From NCBI GenBank assembly GCA_964540905.1, contig CAZIOS010000003.1, forward strand, positions 1-64,000: 64,000 nucleotides of DNA, in the 5' to 3' direction. The DNA is from VAYN01 sp964540905. Lineage in GTDB: Bacteria > Actinomycetota > Thermoleophilia > Solirubrobacterales > 70-9. The notes below the pieces were generated by a model. It did no database searches. It saw only the letters and a list, made by a program, of their open reading frames with translations, and was not told the origin of the DNA. Within the stretch, counting starts at the first letter, position 1. Each line of letters starts with the position of its first letter. Shown in pieces: positions 1 to 6,475 of this stretch. The position numbers and the translations under genes are program-made.

Positions 1-125
1 GCGCCAGCTGTGCCGCCCCGGCGGGCTTCCCGGGTGCCGTGTTCCCCTTCGCCCGGGCCAGCTTCGCCTTCGCCGACGGGCGCACCCTGTCTTCGACCCT
101 GACCCGTAGCTGCAAGGTGCGCTGA
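1..125 (+). CDS. 3' end of a secreted S-type protein (partial)
   Basis: Only the last 40 codons lie in the window; the frame starts at base 3 and TGA is at 123-125. The stretches GFPGAVFP and SSTLTRSC match the C-terminus of the protein at 26097-26873 almost residue for residue, and the same tail pattern ends the protein at 17859-18641. Those two close the cassettes in this window, so this fragment implies another cassette upstream. Cysteines in ASC and TRSC are kept. Function is unknown; secretion is inferred from the complete copies, which have signal peptides. Confidence 0.75.
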   Translation, partial: ASCAAPAGFPGAVFPFARASFAFADGRTLSSTLTRSCKVR

Positions 126-230
126 TGGCGGCGAGTGGAAGCCTGGGGGTAAGAGAGACTGTACAGTCCTGAGCCGCTCTTGAGCCGCATAAATAGGGAC
201 TTTCAGAGCGCCAAAAGAGCGTGATCCCCC

Positions 231-259
231 TTGACAAAGTAAGTGACTCTGTCTATCTT
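231..259 (+). promoter_or_regulatory. candidate sigma70 promoter of the first TetR gene
   Basis: TTGACA at 231-236 and TATCTT at 254-259 are separated by 17 bp, an almost ideal sigma70 geometry in otherwise GC-rich DNA. It points at the TetR gene starting at 400 and would give a leader of about 130 nt. No RNA evidence. Confidence 0.6.
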
Positions 260-399
260 TCATGCACTGACAGGGTCTCTCCCTGGGTCCCTGGCACGCC
301 GGCCTCCGTCTCCCTGTCGGATGCCTAGTAGGGCAGGCAATCCCGAGAACGTCGGTCTTTCCCCGATCGGCGCGCTCGGATTCCTGTGCCGCGCCGCCC

Positions 400-1095
400 A
401 TGGTCCTCCCCGTCAAACCCCCCGACTCCGACGGCCCCGGCTGGGAGCTGCCCCGTGGCCGCCACCGCCTCCCCCGCCAGGTTGTCGCCGGCCACCAGCG
501 CGAGCGACTCGTCCTCGCCGTAGCCGAGGCGCTCGCCGCGCACGGCTATGCCGATCTCACCGTCGAGCGGGTGCTGGAGATCGCCGGCGTTTCGCGCACC
601 ACCTTCTACGCCAACTTCACCTCCAAGCAGGACGCCGTCGAAGCAGCCCAGGAGGTCGTCTTCGAGCGTTTCCTCGCCCTTGTGCTGGGCGCCTGCTCGG
701 CCCAGCAGGAGTGGCCGCTGAAGGTCAAGGCCGCGATCGGCGCCAGCCTCGACTTCGCCGCCGCCGCCCCTGCGCAGGCGGCGCTGCTGGATCTCGACGC
801 CCTCACCGCCGACCGCCAAATCGCCCGCCGCGGGATCGATAACAAGGATCATCTCGCCTCGCTGCTCGCAACCGGCCGCCGCTACTGCGAGCGCGGCGCC
901 GAGCTGCCGACCCTGACCGAGCAGGCGATCGTCGCCGCCCTCGCCGGCGCCGTCTCCACCCGCTTGATCGGCGGCGAGGCCAAGCGCCTGCCCGAGCTCG
1001 CCCCGCAGCTGGTCCAGTTCGCTCTGCTCCCCTACCTCGGCCAGGCCGAGGCGGCTCGGGTGGCGACCCGGCCCCGGCTCGGTGCCGCGCCATGA
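400..1095 (+). CDS. TetR/AcrR family transcriptional regulator
   Basis: A TetR-type one-component repressor of 231 residues. The helix-turn-helix is at about residues 35-80, with the family signature GVSRTTFYANFTSKQDA; the rest is the helical ligand-binding domain. The N-terminal motif GRHRLPRQVV and the C-terminal end EAARVAT..R.GAAP recur in the TetR at 27500-28252, so the two are close paralogues that bracket the whole surface-protein locus. The gene stands alone after a strong promoter and converges on the minus-strand TetR pair that follows. Ligand and targets are unknown; control of the neighbouring secreted-protein genes is only a guess. Confidence 0.9.
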   Translation: MVLPVKPPDSDGPGWELPRGRHRLPRQVVAGHQRERLVLAVAEALAAHGYADLTVERVLEIAGVSRTTFYANFTSKQDAVEAAQEVVFERFLALVLGACSAQQEWPLKVKAAIGASLDFAAAAPAQAALLDLDALTADRQIARRGIDNKDHLASLLATGRRYCERGAELPTLTEQAIVAALAGAVSTRLIGGEAKRLPELAPQLVQFALLPYLGQAEAARVATRPRLGAAP

Positions 1096-1150
1096 ACGGT
1101 GCCGTCCTCCCGCCAGGACCGCGTCCGCGTGATGCACATCGCCCCTCCTG

Positions 1151-1738
1151 CGTGGCCTACGCCGCCCGCGCCATCTCCGCCGAGGCCGCCTCCGGCCCCA
1201 GGAACGGCACCAGCACGCTGAACAGGATCGCCGGCCCCAGCGCCGGCAGCGACTCCACCCGCCCCGCCTCGATCTCCTCGAAGACGATCGCCTCGGCGGC
1301 GCCGGCCGCCAGCAGCTCCACCTCGGCCGGCAGCTCCGCTCCCATCCCCGAGAGCTCGCGCCCCTCCTCCAGGAGCGGCGCGAAGCCTTCGACGAAGGCC
1401 TGGTAGCGGGCGTGGGCCGCGGGGCCGATCGCGGGGAAGGAGCGGGTCAGCACCCGCGCCAGCCCCGGCCGGCAGGCCAGCTCCGCCAACAGCGCCTCCA
1501 GTCCCGCTCGCACCCGCTCGGGCCACGCGCCCTCCCCGGCGCAGGCCGCCGCCGCCTTCGCCGTCAGCCGCCCCGTCAGCTGCTCATAGGCCGCGAACAG
1601 GCAGGCGTCGACGTCGGCGAACTCAGCCAGCCACTCGCCGCGCTCCAGCCCGGCTCTGCGCCGGGCCGACTCGACCTCGATTCCCCGATAGCCCTTCTCG
1701 GCCAGCTCTTCGAGCATCGCGTCCAGCAGGCGCTCGCG
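1151..1738. repeat. 588-bp direct repeat, copy 1
   Basis: Bases 1151-1738 match 2563-3150 with no difference that I could find, offset 1412 bp. The repeat covers the TetR gene from just past its stop codon up to the region encoding about residue 9 of the protein; outside it the sequences diverge at once. It is either a very recent tandem duplication or gene conversion, or an assembly artefact. Confidence 0.9.
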
Positions 1739-1762
1739 CTCGAACTGCGTCACCGTGCTCAT
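1157..1762 (-). CDS. TetR-family regulator, duplicated copy
   Basis: A protein of 201 residues with a TetR-like N-terminal helix-turn-helix (about residues 8-55) and a helical C-terminal domain. The recognition helix is unusual: the common S-x-x-T/A-F/L-Y-x-x-F reads LERGEWLAEFADVDACLF, so the DNA contacts probably differ. From ERLLDAML to the C-terminus it is identical to the gene at 2569-3192; only the first nine or so residues differ. It lies 17 bp downstream of another minus-strand TetR gene (1780-2490), suggesting one transcript of three regulators. The start is the ATG at 1760-1762; longer in-frame readings run through the upstream gene and are not credible. Confidence 0.85.
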   Translation of the reverse strand: MSTVTQFERERLLDAMLEELAEKGYRGIEVESARRRAGLERGEWLAEFADVDACLFAAYEQLTGRLTAKAAAACAGEGAWPERVRAGLEALLAELACRPGLARVLTRSFPAIGPAAHARYQAFVEGFAPLLEEGRELSGMGAELPAEVELLAAGAAEAIVFEEIEAGRVESLPALGPAILFSVLVPFLGPEAASAEMARAA

Positions 1763-1779
1763 TTCGATCCACCTCGTTC

Positions 1780-2490
1780 TCACCCGCCATCGTTCAGCAA
1801 CTCCCTGGCCAGCCCCACGTAACGCAGTGCCTCCCGCTGGTCGAGGAAGGGGGCCAGGGCCCCATAGATGATGTCCGGCAAAAGCTCGGGCAGGCGCTCG
1901 CTGCGCCCGGCGACGATTTCGCGCCTGACCAGGGCCTCGGCGGCGCCCAGCGCGGCGCGGGCGGCGGTCGGAGGCTGGTGCGCCTCTTCGGAGGCGTAGG
2001 CGCGCAGGCGGTCGATCATCGAGGCCATCACCTGGAAGCCCGATTGGTACATGACCGCGGCGCTGCCGGGCATCGTCTGGCGCGAGCCGATGAAGGCCAT
2101 GAAGGCAAACGAGGGGCGTGCGGCCATCAGCTCGAGCAGCGCCCTCACTCCGCGCAGGATGCTGTCCCACTCCGAAGTGTCGGCCGACCAGGCGGCTGAG
2201 GCCACGGCCGCCCCCTCGGCGAGGATTTCGTTGACCGCGGCCAGGGCGCACTCCTCCTTGTCGGCGAAGCTCTCCTCGAAGGCCGCCCGCGAGAGGCCCG
2301 CCCGCTCGATCACCGCCTCGACGCTCGTCTCCGCATAGCCACGCTCGGCGATCGTGGCCGCCATCGCCTGCACCAGCCGCTCCCGCTCGGAGAGGGCAAA
2401 TACGTCGCGGGGGACTCCGTCGATCTCCGCCGGCCCGCGCTCGGGCGGGCCGGCCGCCTGTGAACCCATGGGTTCTGAGTTTGCCACCAT
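1780..2490 (-). CDS. TetR-family transcriptional regulator
   Basis: A 236-residue TetR-like protein with a variable N-terminal tail of about 33 residues, then the helix-turn-helix (ERERLVQAMAATIAERGY followed by AGLSRAAFEESFADKEE) and a helical ligand domain. It sits between the two duplicated TetR copies on the same strand. The spacing (17 bp to the downstream gene, 78 bp from the upstream one) suggests co-transcription from the promoter near 3318-3345. It resembles the duplicated pair only weakly and was therefore not produced by the same duplication. Ligand unknown. Confidence 0.87.
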   Translation of the reverse strand: MVANSEPMGSQAAGPPERGPAEIDGVPRDVFALSERERLVQAMAATIAERGYAETSVEAVIERAGLSRAAFEESFADKEECALAAVNEILAEGAAVASAAWSADTSEWDSILRGVRALLELMAARPSFAFMAFIGSRQTMPGSAAVMYQSGFQVMASMIDRLRAYASEEAHQPPTAARAALGAAEALVRREIVAGRSERLPELLPDIIYGALAPFLDQREALRYVGLARELLNDGG

Positions 2491-2562
2491 GTGCTATCCC
2501 TAACAAGGGGATGGGTCAGATTGAGGCCGGGGCGCAGCAGGCCGGCGCCGCACGTAGGCCAC

Positions 2563-3150
2563 CGTGGCCTACGCCGCCCGCGCCATCTCCGCCGAGGCCG
2601 CCTCCGGCCCCAGGAACGGCACCAGCACGCTGAACAGGATCGCCGGCCCCAGCGCCGGCAGCGACTCCACCCGCCCCGCCTCGATCTCCTCGAAGACGAT
2701 CGCCTCGGCGGCGCCGGCCGCCAGCAGCTCCACCTCGGCCGGCAGCTCCGCTCCCATCCCCGAGAGCTCGCGCCCCTCCTCCAGGAGCGGCGCGAAGCCT
2801 TCGACGAAGGCCTGGTAGCGGGCGTGGGCCGCGGGGCCGATCGCGGGGAAGGAGCGGGTCAGCACCCGCGCCAGCCCCGGCCGGCAGGCCAGCTCCGCCA
2901 ACAGCGCCTCCAGTCCCGCTCGCACCCGCTCGGGCCACGCGCCCTCCCCGGCGCAGGCCGCCGCCGCCTTCGCCGTCAGCCGCCCCGTCAGCTGCTCATA
3001 GGCCGCGAACAGGCAGGCGTCGACGTCGGCGAACTCAGCCAGCCACTCGCCGCGCTCCAGCCCGGCTCTGCGCCGGGCCGACTCGACCTCGATTCCCCGA
3101 TAGCCCTTCTCGGCCAGCTCTTCGAGCATCGCGTCCAGCAGGCGCTCGCG
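2563..3150. repeat. 588-bp direct repeat, copy 2
   Basis: Second copy of the repeat at 1151-1738, same orientation, no mismatch seen by eye. Flanking bases differ on both sides (CAC versus CTG on the left, GGCGCTGG versus CTCGAACT on the right), so the junctions are sharp and lie within or just beside coding sequence. Confidence 0.9.
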
Positions 3151-3192
3151 GGCGCTGGCTTCCATCTCAGCTTTTCTCGCCCGCTTGCCCAT
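2569..3192 (-). CDS. TetR-family regulator, duplicated copy
   Basis: A 207-residue protein identical to the product of 1157-1762 from residue 16 to the end; only the N-terminal stretch MGKRARKAEMEASAR is different. It is the first gene of a minus-strand run of three TetR genes and faces a divergent TetR gene at 3380. The recognition helix is as atypical as in its twin. Two copies with the same DNA-binding domain should bind the same operator, so the second copy may serve dosage only, or be lost soon. The start is the ATG at 3190-3192. Confidence 0.85.
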   Translation of the reverse strand: MGKRARKAEMEASARERLLDAMLEELAEKGYRGIEVESARRRAGLERGEWLAEFADVDACLFAAYEQLTGRLTAKAAAACAGEGAWPERVRAGLEALLAELACRPGLARVLTRSFPAIGPAAHARYQAFVEGFAPLLEEGRELSGMGAELPAEVELLAAGAAEAIVFEEIEAGRVESLPALGPAILFSVLVPFLGPEAASAEMARAA

Positions 3193-3317
3193 GGGCTGGG
3201 TCCGATCGCCGCCGCGCCGCCGCGCCCCGCGGCCCTCGCGCCCGCCCTCTGATCGCGTCTCTCTTCACTTGCTCGGCCTCCCTGTGCCCGTCCATCCGCT
3301 CGCCGCGAGTGGCCGAT

Positions 3318-3345
3318 ATTACATAGGGCTGTGAAGGAAAGACAA
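3318..3345 (-). promoter_or_regulatory. candidate promoter for the three-gene TetR run
   Basis: Read on the minus strand, TTGTCT (3345-3340) and TGTAAT (3323-3318) are 16 bp apart in an AT-rich patch of the 187-bp divergent intergenic region. On the plus strand TAAATA at 3352-3357 could be the -10 of the divergent TetR gene at 3380. Both are guesses by eye. Confidence 0.4.
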
Positions 3346-3379
3346 CGGTTCTAAATAGATCGCGGCTATCCTGAGGGCG

Positions 3380-4033
3380 ATGGATGCCCCGCCGCCTCCG
3401 GTTCCCCCGGCGCGCCCCGGCGGCCATCAGCTGCGTCGTGAGGTCGTTCTCCATCACCAGCGTGAGCGGATCCTCACCGCCGCTGTCGAGTTGATCGCCG
3501 AGCGCGGCTACCGTGCCGTCACCGTCGCCGACATCGTCAAGCGCGCCGCCATCGCCCGCGCCAAGTTCTATGCCAACTTCGCCTCCAAGCAGGATTGCTT
3601 CTTCGCCGCCTACGATCGCGCCCTCGCCGAGGCGCTGCACAGGGTGGGGGAGGCCTCCGCTTCCGCTTCCTCCTTTCCCGCCGGCGTCTCAGCCGGCCTG
3701 GGGGCTCTGCTCGGCTACATCGCCGCCGAGCCCGCCCTTGCCCGCGCCTGCCTGCTCGAGGCCCCGTCGCTGGGGCCGGCGATGGCGACCCGCGGCGAGG
3801 CCGCCCAGCAGGGCTTCGCCGCCCTTCTGCGCGGCGGCCGCGAGGCGGCGGTGGAGGCCGAGCTGCCGGGTGGCGTCGAGGAGTCGGTGCTGGGTGGCCT
3901 CTACTGGCTCCTCTATCACGCGATCCTCGCCGCTCAGCCCGAGCGTATCGAGGAGCTCCGCCCCGAGCTGGTCGAATTCGCGCTGACGCCCTTCCTCGGT
4001 GTCGAGGCAGCGCGCGAAGCCGCGATGTCATAG
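3380..4033 (+). CDS. TetR-family transcriptional regulator
   Basis: A 217-residue regulator with a proline-rich N-terminal tail, a TetR helix-turn-helix at about residues 28-75 (RERILTAAVELIAERGY, then AKFYANFASKQDCFF) and a helical ligand-binding half. The motif GGHQLRREVVLHHQRER before the helix-turn-helix is the same extended pre-helix seen at 400, 4130 and 27500, which groups these four as one subfamily. It is divergent from the minus-strand TetR run, and a 96-bp gap precedes the next TetR gene on the same strand. Ligand and targets unknown. Confidence 0.88.
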   Translation: MDAPPPPVPPARPGGHQLRREVVLHHQRERILTAAVELIAERGYRAVTVADIVKRAAIARAKFYANFASKQDCFFAAYDRALAEALHRVGEASASASSFPAGVSAGLGALLGYIAAEPALARACLLEAPSLGPAMATRGEAAQQGFAALLRGGREAAVEAELPGGVEESVLGGLYWLLYHAILAAQPERIEELRPELVEFALTPFLGVEAAREAAMS

Positions 4034-4129
4034 CGCGGCCGCGCTGGCCCGGGCGCCGTCAGCTCTGGCGCGGCTGACCGGGGGCCACCAGCCCCGCCGG
4101 GCCGCTGCGATAGCGAATATCGTTGCCGC

Positions 4130-4816
4130 GTGCGGAGCGACCCGCCCGGAGAGAGCCCCGAGGCGCCCGACGAGCTGGCGCGGCTGCCGCACGGCCGCCA
4201 CGGCCTGCCGGCGGAGTTCGTCGCTCGCAACCAGCGCCAGCGCCTGCTCGCCTCGCTGATCAACACGGTCGCCGAGCACGGTTACAACGAGACCACGATC
4301 ACCCGCGTCATCGAGGGCGCCGCCGTCTCCAGCCGCACCTTCTACAAGTACTTCGCGACGGTCGAGGAGTGCTACCTCGCCGCCTTCGACGCCACCGTCG
4401 ACCTGCTCGCTGCCCGCCTCGCCGAGGCCTACCGCGCCGAGGTGGAGTGGCCCTTGAAGGTGCGCGCCGCGCTGGCGGCCCTGCTCGAGCTCTTCGCCGC
4501 CTCCCCCGAGCTCGCCCGCCTCTGCCTGATCGAGCCCTTCGTCGCCGGGCCGGCGATCTCGCGCCGCTACCAGGAGGCGATCGAGCGCCTCGCCCCCTAC
4601 CTGCGCGAGGGTCGCGAGCTGCGCCAGGGCGCCGGCCCCTTCCCCGAGAGCGCCGAGCGCGGCCTGCTCGGCTCGATCGGCTCCCAGATCGCCCGCCGGG
4701 TCTCCGCCGGGGAAGCCGACGGTCTTCCCGGTCTGCTTCCCGACCTCCTCCAGTTCGCCCTCACCCCCTACCTCGGCGCCGCCGAGGCCAGGCGGGTGGC
4801 CCTGCTGGACGCCTGA
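4130..4816 (+). CDS. TetR-family transcriptional regulator
   Basis: A 228-residue regulator starting at GTG 4130. It shows the pre-helix motif HGRHGLPAEFVARNQRQR, a helix-turn-helix with VSSRTFYKYFATVEEC at about residues 65-80, and the segment EVEWPLKVRAALAALLE, which is close to the equivalent part of the TetR proteins at 400 and 27500. It is the sixth and last regulator of the cluster and is followed by a promoter-like sequence and the collagen-like gene. No ligand can be predicted. Confidence 0.87.
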   Translation: MRSDPPGESPEAPDELARLPHGRHGLPAEFVARNQRQRLLASLINTVAEHGYNETTITRVIEGAAVSSRTFYKYFATVEECYLAAFDATVDLLAARLAEAYRAEVEWPLKVRAALAALLELFAASPELARLCLIEPFVAGPAISRRYQEAIERLAPYLREGRELRQGAGPFPESAERGLLGSIGSQIARRVSAGEADGLPGLLPDLLQFALTPYLGAAEARRVALLDA

Positions 4817-4886
4817 ATCCCGCTTGTCAAGGGAAATCTACCTGCTTGGCGAGTTCGCTCGCTGTCTTCGTCACCATTATCTATCC

Positions 4887-4916
4887 TTGACGTAACCGCT
4901 CTTCTGTGCAATAACT
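4887..4916 (+). promoter_or_regulatory. candidate promoter upstream of the collagen-like gene
   Basis: TTGACG at 4887-4892 and ATAACT at 4911-4916 (18-bp spacer; AATAAC with 17 bp) lie in an AT-rich stretch just after the TetR cluster. The first credible downstream genes are at 5052 and 5516. Apart from this, 4817-5051 holds nothing I recognise. Confidence 0.45.
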
Positions 4917-5051
4917 ACTGCTGCCTTCCGTCAGCGGAGGGCATGGGTATTACAGAAATTGCGATCCGTGAGCGCAGGGCTCACCCGCATTGGGAAGCAG
5001 GCGAATCCGGCCGGCCGCGGACGCGAGAGCAAGGCAAGGAGGAGTGCAGCG

Positions 5052-5507
5052 ATGAGCAAGTCCGTCTCGGCTTGGCCCCAAGCCCCGGTCCTCCCAGGGC
5101 CTGCCTCCCTCACCGATTTCCAAAAGCGGCTGCCGTCTTCCTCCCTGGCTGACGGTGTCCATGGGCCCGAGCGCGCCGGGTCCGACCACGAGCGCAGCGT
5201 GGGCGGCCCTAAGAGCCTCTGGGGCTTTCCCGGCTCCTGGGCCTGGGCCGCCCGCGGCCGCTCCACCTCCGCAGTCTCGAGTCCCGCCACCTCCTTCCGA
5301 ACACCGCCCGCAGCCGCTGCAGTCACCGCCCCGTCCCTTGCTGCTGCCGCAGGTGGGAGTGGGGGAGAGGTCACCACCAATCTTCGAGCTATCACCACCT
5401 CTTCACTCACCACTAACCCGAATCGACAGCCGATTGGGTGCGCTCCGACCCCTGCCCCGCAGGGACTGGCGGACCGGACCCAATCGGCTCACAACCGAAA
5501 GGACTGA
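5052..5507 (+). CDS. hypothetical low-complexity ORF (doubtful)
   Basis: An open frame of 151 codons starting at ATG 5052 behind a strong Shine-Dalgarno sequence (AAGGAGGAG at 5036-5044). It ends 8 bp before the start of the collagen-like gene. The product is rich in Ala, Ser and Pro and has no recognisable domain, signal peptide or membrane helix. Its 3' part overlaps the inverted repeat at 5428-5489. It may be a leader peptide that couples translation to the next gene, or not a gene at all; the ribosome binding site is the only positive evidence. Confidence 0.3.
   Translation: MSKSVSAWPQAPVLPGPASLTDFQKRLPSSSLADGVHGPERAGSDHERSVGGPKSLWGFPGSWAWAARGRSTSAVSSPATSFRTPPAAAAVTAPSLAAAAGGSGGEVTTNLRAITTSSLTTNPNRQPIGCAPTPAPQGLADRTQSAHNRKD
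5428..5489 (+). promoter_or_regulatory. structured leader before the collagen-like gene
   Basis: Perfect 12-bp arms AGCCGATTGGGT (5428-5439) and ACCCAATCGGCT (5478-5489) enclose 38 bp that can form an inner stem CCCTGC/GCAGGG. The structure ends 26 bp before the ATG at 5516. It could be a 5' UTR stem protecting or gating the message. No U-run follows, so it is not a simple terminator. Confidence 0.5.
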
Positions 5508-5515
5508 CACACACC

Positions 5516-6385
5516 ATGCTCAAACGCATCCACAGCCAATTCGGCACCGCCGGCCTCGCGCTGTCGGTGGTGGCGATCGTTCTCGCCCTCGGTGGCGGCG
5601 CCTACGCCGCCACCGGCTCCAGCGGCGGCCACGCCACCGCCTCCAAGACCAAGGCCGGCCCCCGCGGCAAGACCGGCAAGACCGGTCCCGCAGGTCCCGC
5701 TGGCCCCCAGGGCCCCGCCGGCCCTGCTGGAGCGGCGGGTACCAACGGCAAAGAAGGCGCTCAGGGCAAAGAAGGTAAAGCCGGCACCAACGGCGTCAGC
5801 GTCACCGGCACCACCTTCGCCGGCAACGAACATGGCTGCACCGAAGGCGGAGTCAAGTTCGTCTCTTCCAGTGGTGAAAATTTCGCCTGCAACGGAGTCA
5901 AAGGCCAAACCGGCTTCACCTCCACCCTTCCTCCCGGCAAGACCGAGACCGGCACCTGGACGCTCGACCAGTTCGGAGCAACCGAATCACCACGCGGGGT
6001 CAAGGTCCCGATCTCATTCCCGATTCCTTTGGCGGAAGAAGGAGCAACTTCGTCGGCACACTACTTCGGCGAAAGCGAAACCGAAGAAATTATTGAAGAA
6101 GTCTCGAGAGGCGAAACTCCCCCTAGCGGCTGTCTGGGACCCTCCCAAGCCCACATATCAGATGATATCCCGAGCGCTCCTCCGGGCGAGCTCTGCGTGT
6201 ACACCTTTACTGGTTCGTCGGAATTCTCGCATTTCACTGCCCTCTTTAGCGTTGGGCCAGAAAGTGAAAACTACGGAAGTGCTGGGGCGACGCTCAGTTT
6301 GAATTTGCTCGGCGGCAGCGTGGCAACGCCAAGGAGTTTCCATGTTCTCGGAACTTGGGCCGTTACGGCGCCGACGGCGCCCTAA
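5516..6385 (+). CDS. collagen-like secreted or surface protein
   Basis: A 289-residue protein with a hydrophobic N-terminal segment (about residues 10-31, signal peptide or anchor ending AYA), then a collagen-like stretch of Gly-X-Y triplets at about residues 48-92 rich in GPAG and GKEG, and a C-terminal globular domain of about 190 residues with several cysteines that I do not recognise. Short collagen-like stalks with a head domain are common in Thermoleophilia surface proteins. The start ATG 5516 has GAAAGGA about 12 bases upstream. The gene is closed by a strong terminator at 6393-6433, so it is transcribed apart from the cassette that follows. GC content drops in the C-terminal half, hinting at a separate origin for the head domain. 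Confidence 0.8.
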   Translation: MLKRIHSQFGTAGLALSVVAIVLALGGGAYAATGSSGGHATASKTKAGPRGKTGKTGPAGPAGPQGPAGPAGAAGTNGKEGAQGKEGKAGTNGVSVTGTTFAGNEHGCTEGGVKFVSSSGENFACNGVKGQTGFTSTLPPGKTETGTWTLDQFGATESPRGVKVPISFPIPLAEEGATSSAHYFGESETEEIIEEVSRGETPPSGCLGPSQAHISDDIPSAPPGELCVYTFTGSSEFSHFTALFSVGPESENYGSAGATLSLNLLGGSVATPRSFHVLGTWAVTAPTAP

Positions 6386-6392
6386 CGAGGCA

Positions 6393-6433
6393 GCGCACCC
6401 TCACTCCCTTGGGGGGAGTGAGGGTGCGCTTTT
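6393..6433 (+). terminator. rho-independent terminator
   Basis: GCGCACCCTCACTCCC pairs with GGGAGTGAGGGTGCGC around a short TTGGGG loop and is followed by TTTT. It ends the collagen-like gene 8 bp after its stop codon. Confidence 0.9.
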
Positions 6434-6475
6434 AGCACCAACACCACCCACACCACACATCATGAAAGGCACACA

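Noticed and set aside
1151..3150. The duplicated TetR region as an insertion sequence.
   Set aside because: No transposase, no terminal inverted repeats and no target-site duplication; the repeat is a regulator gene.
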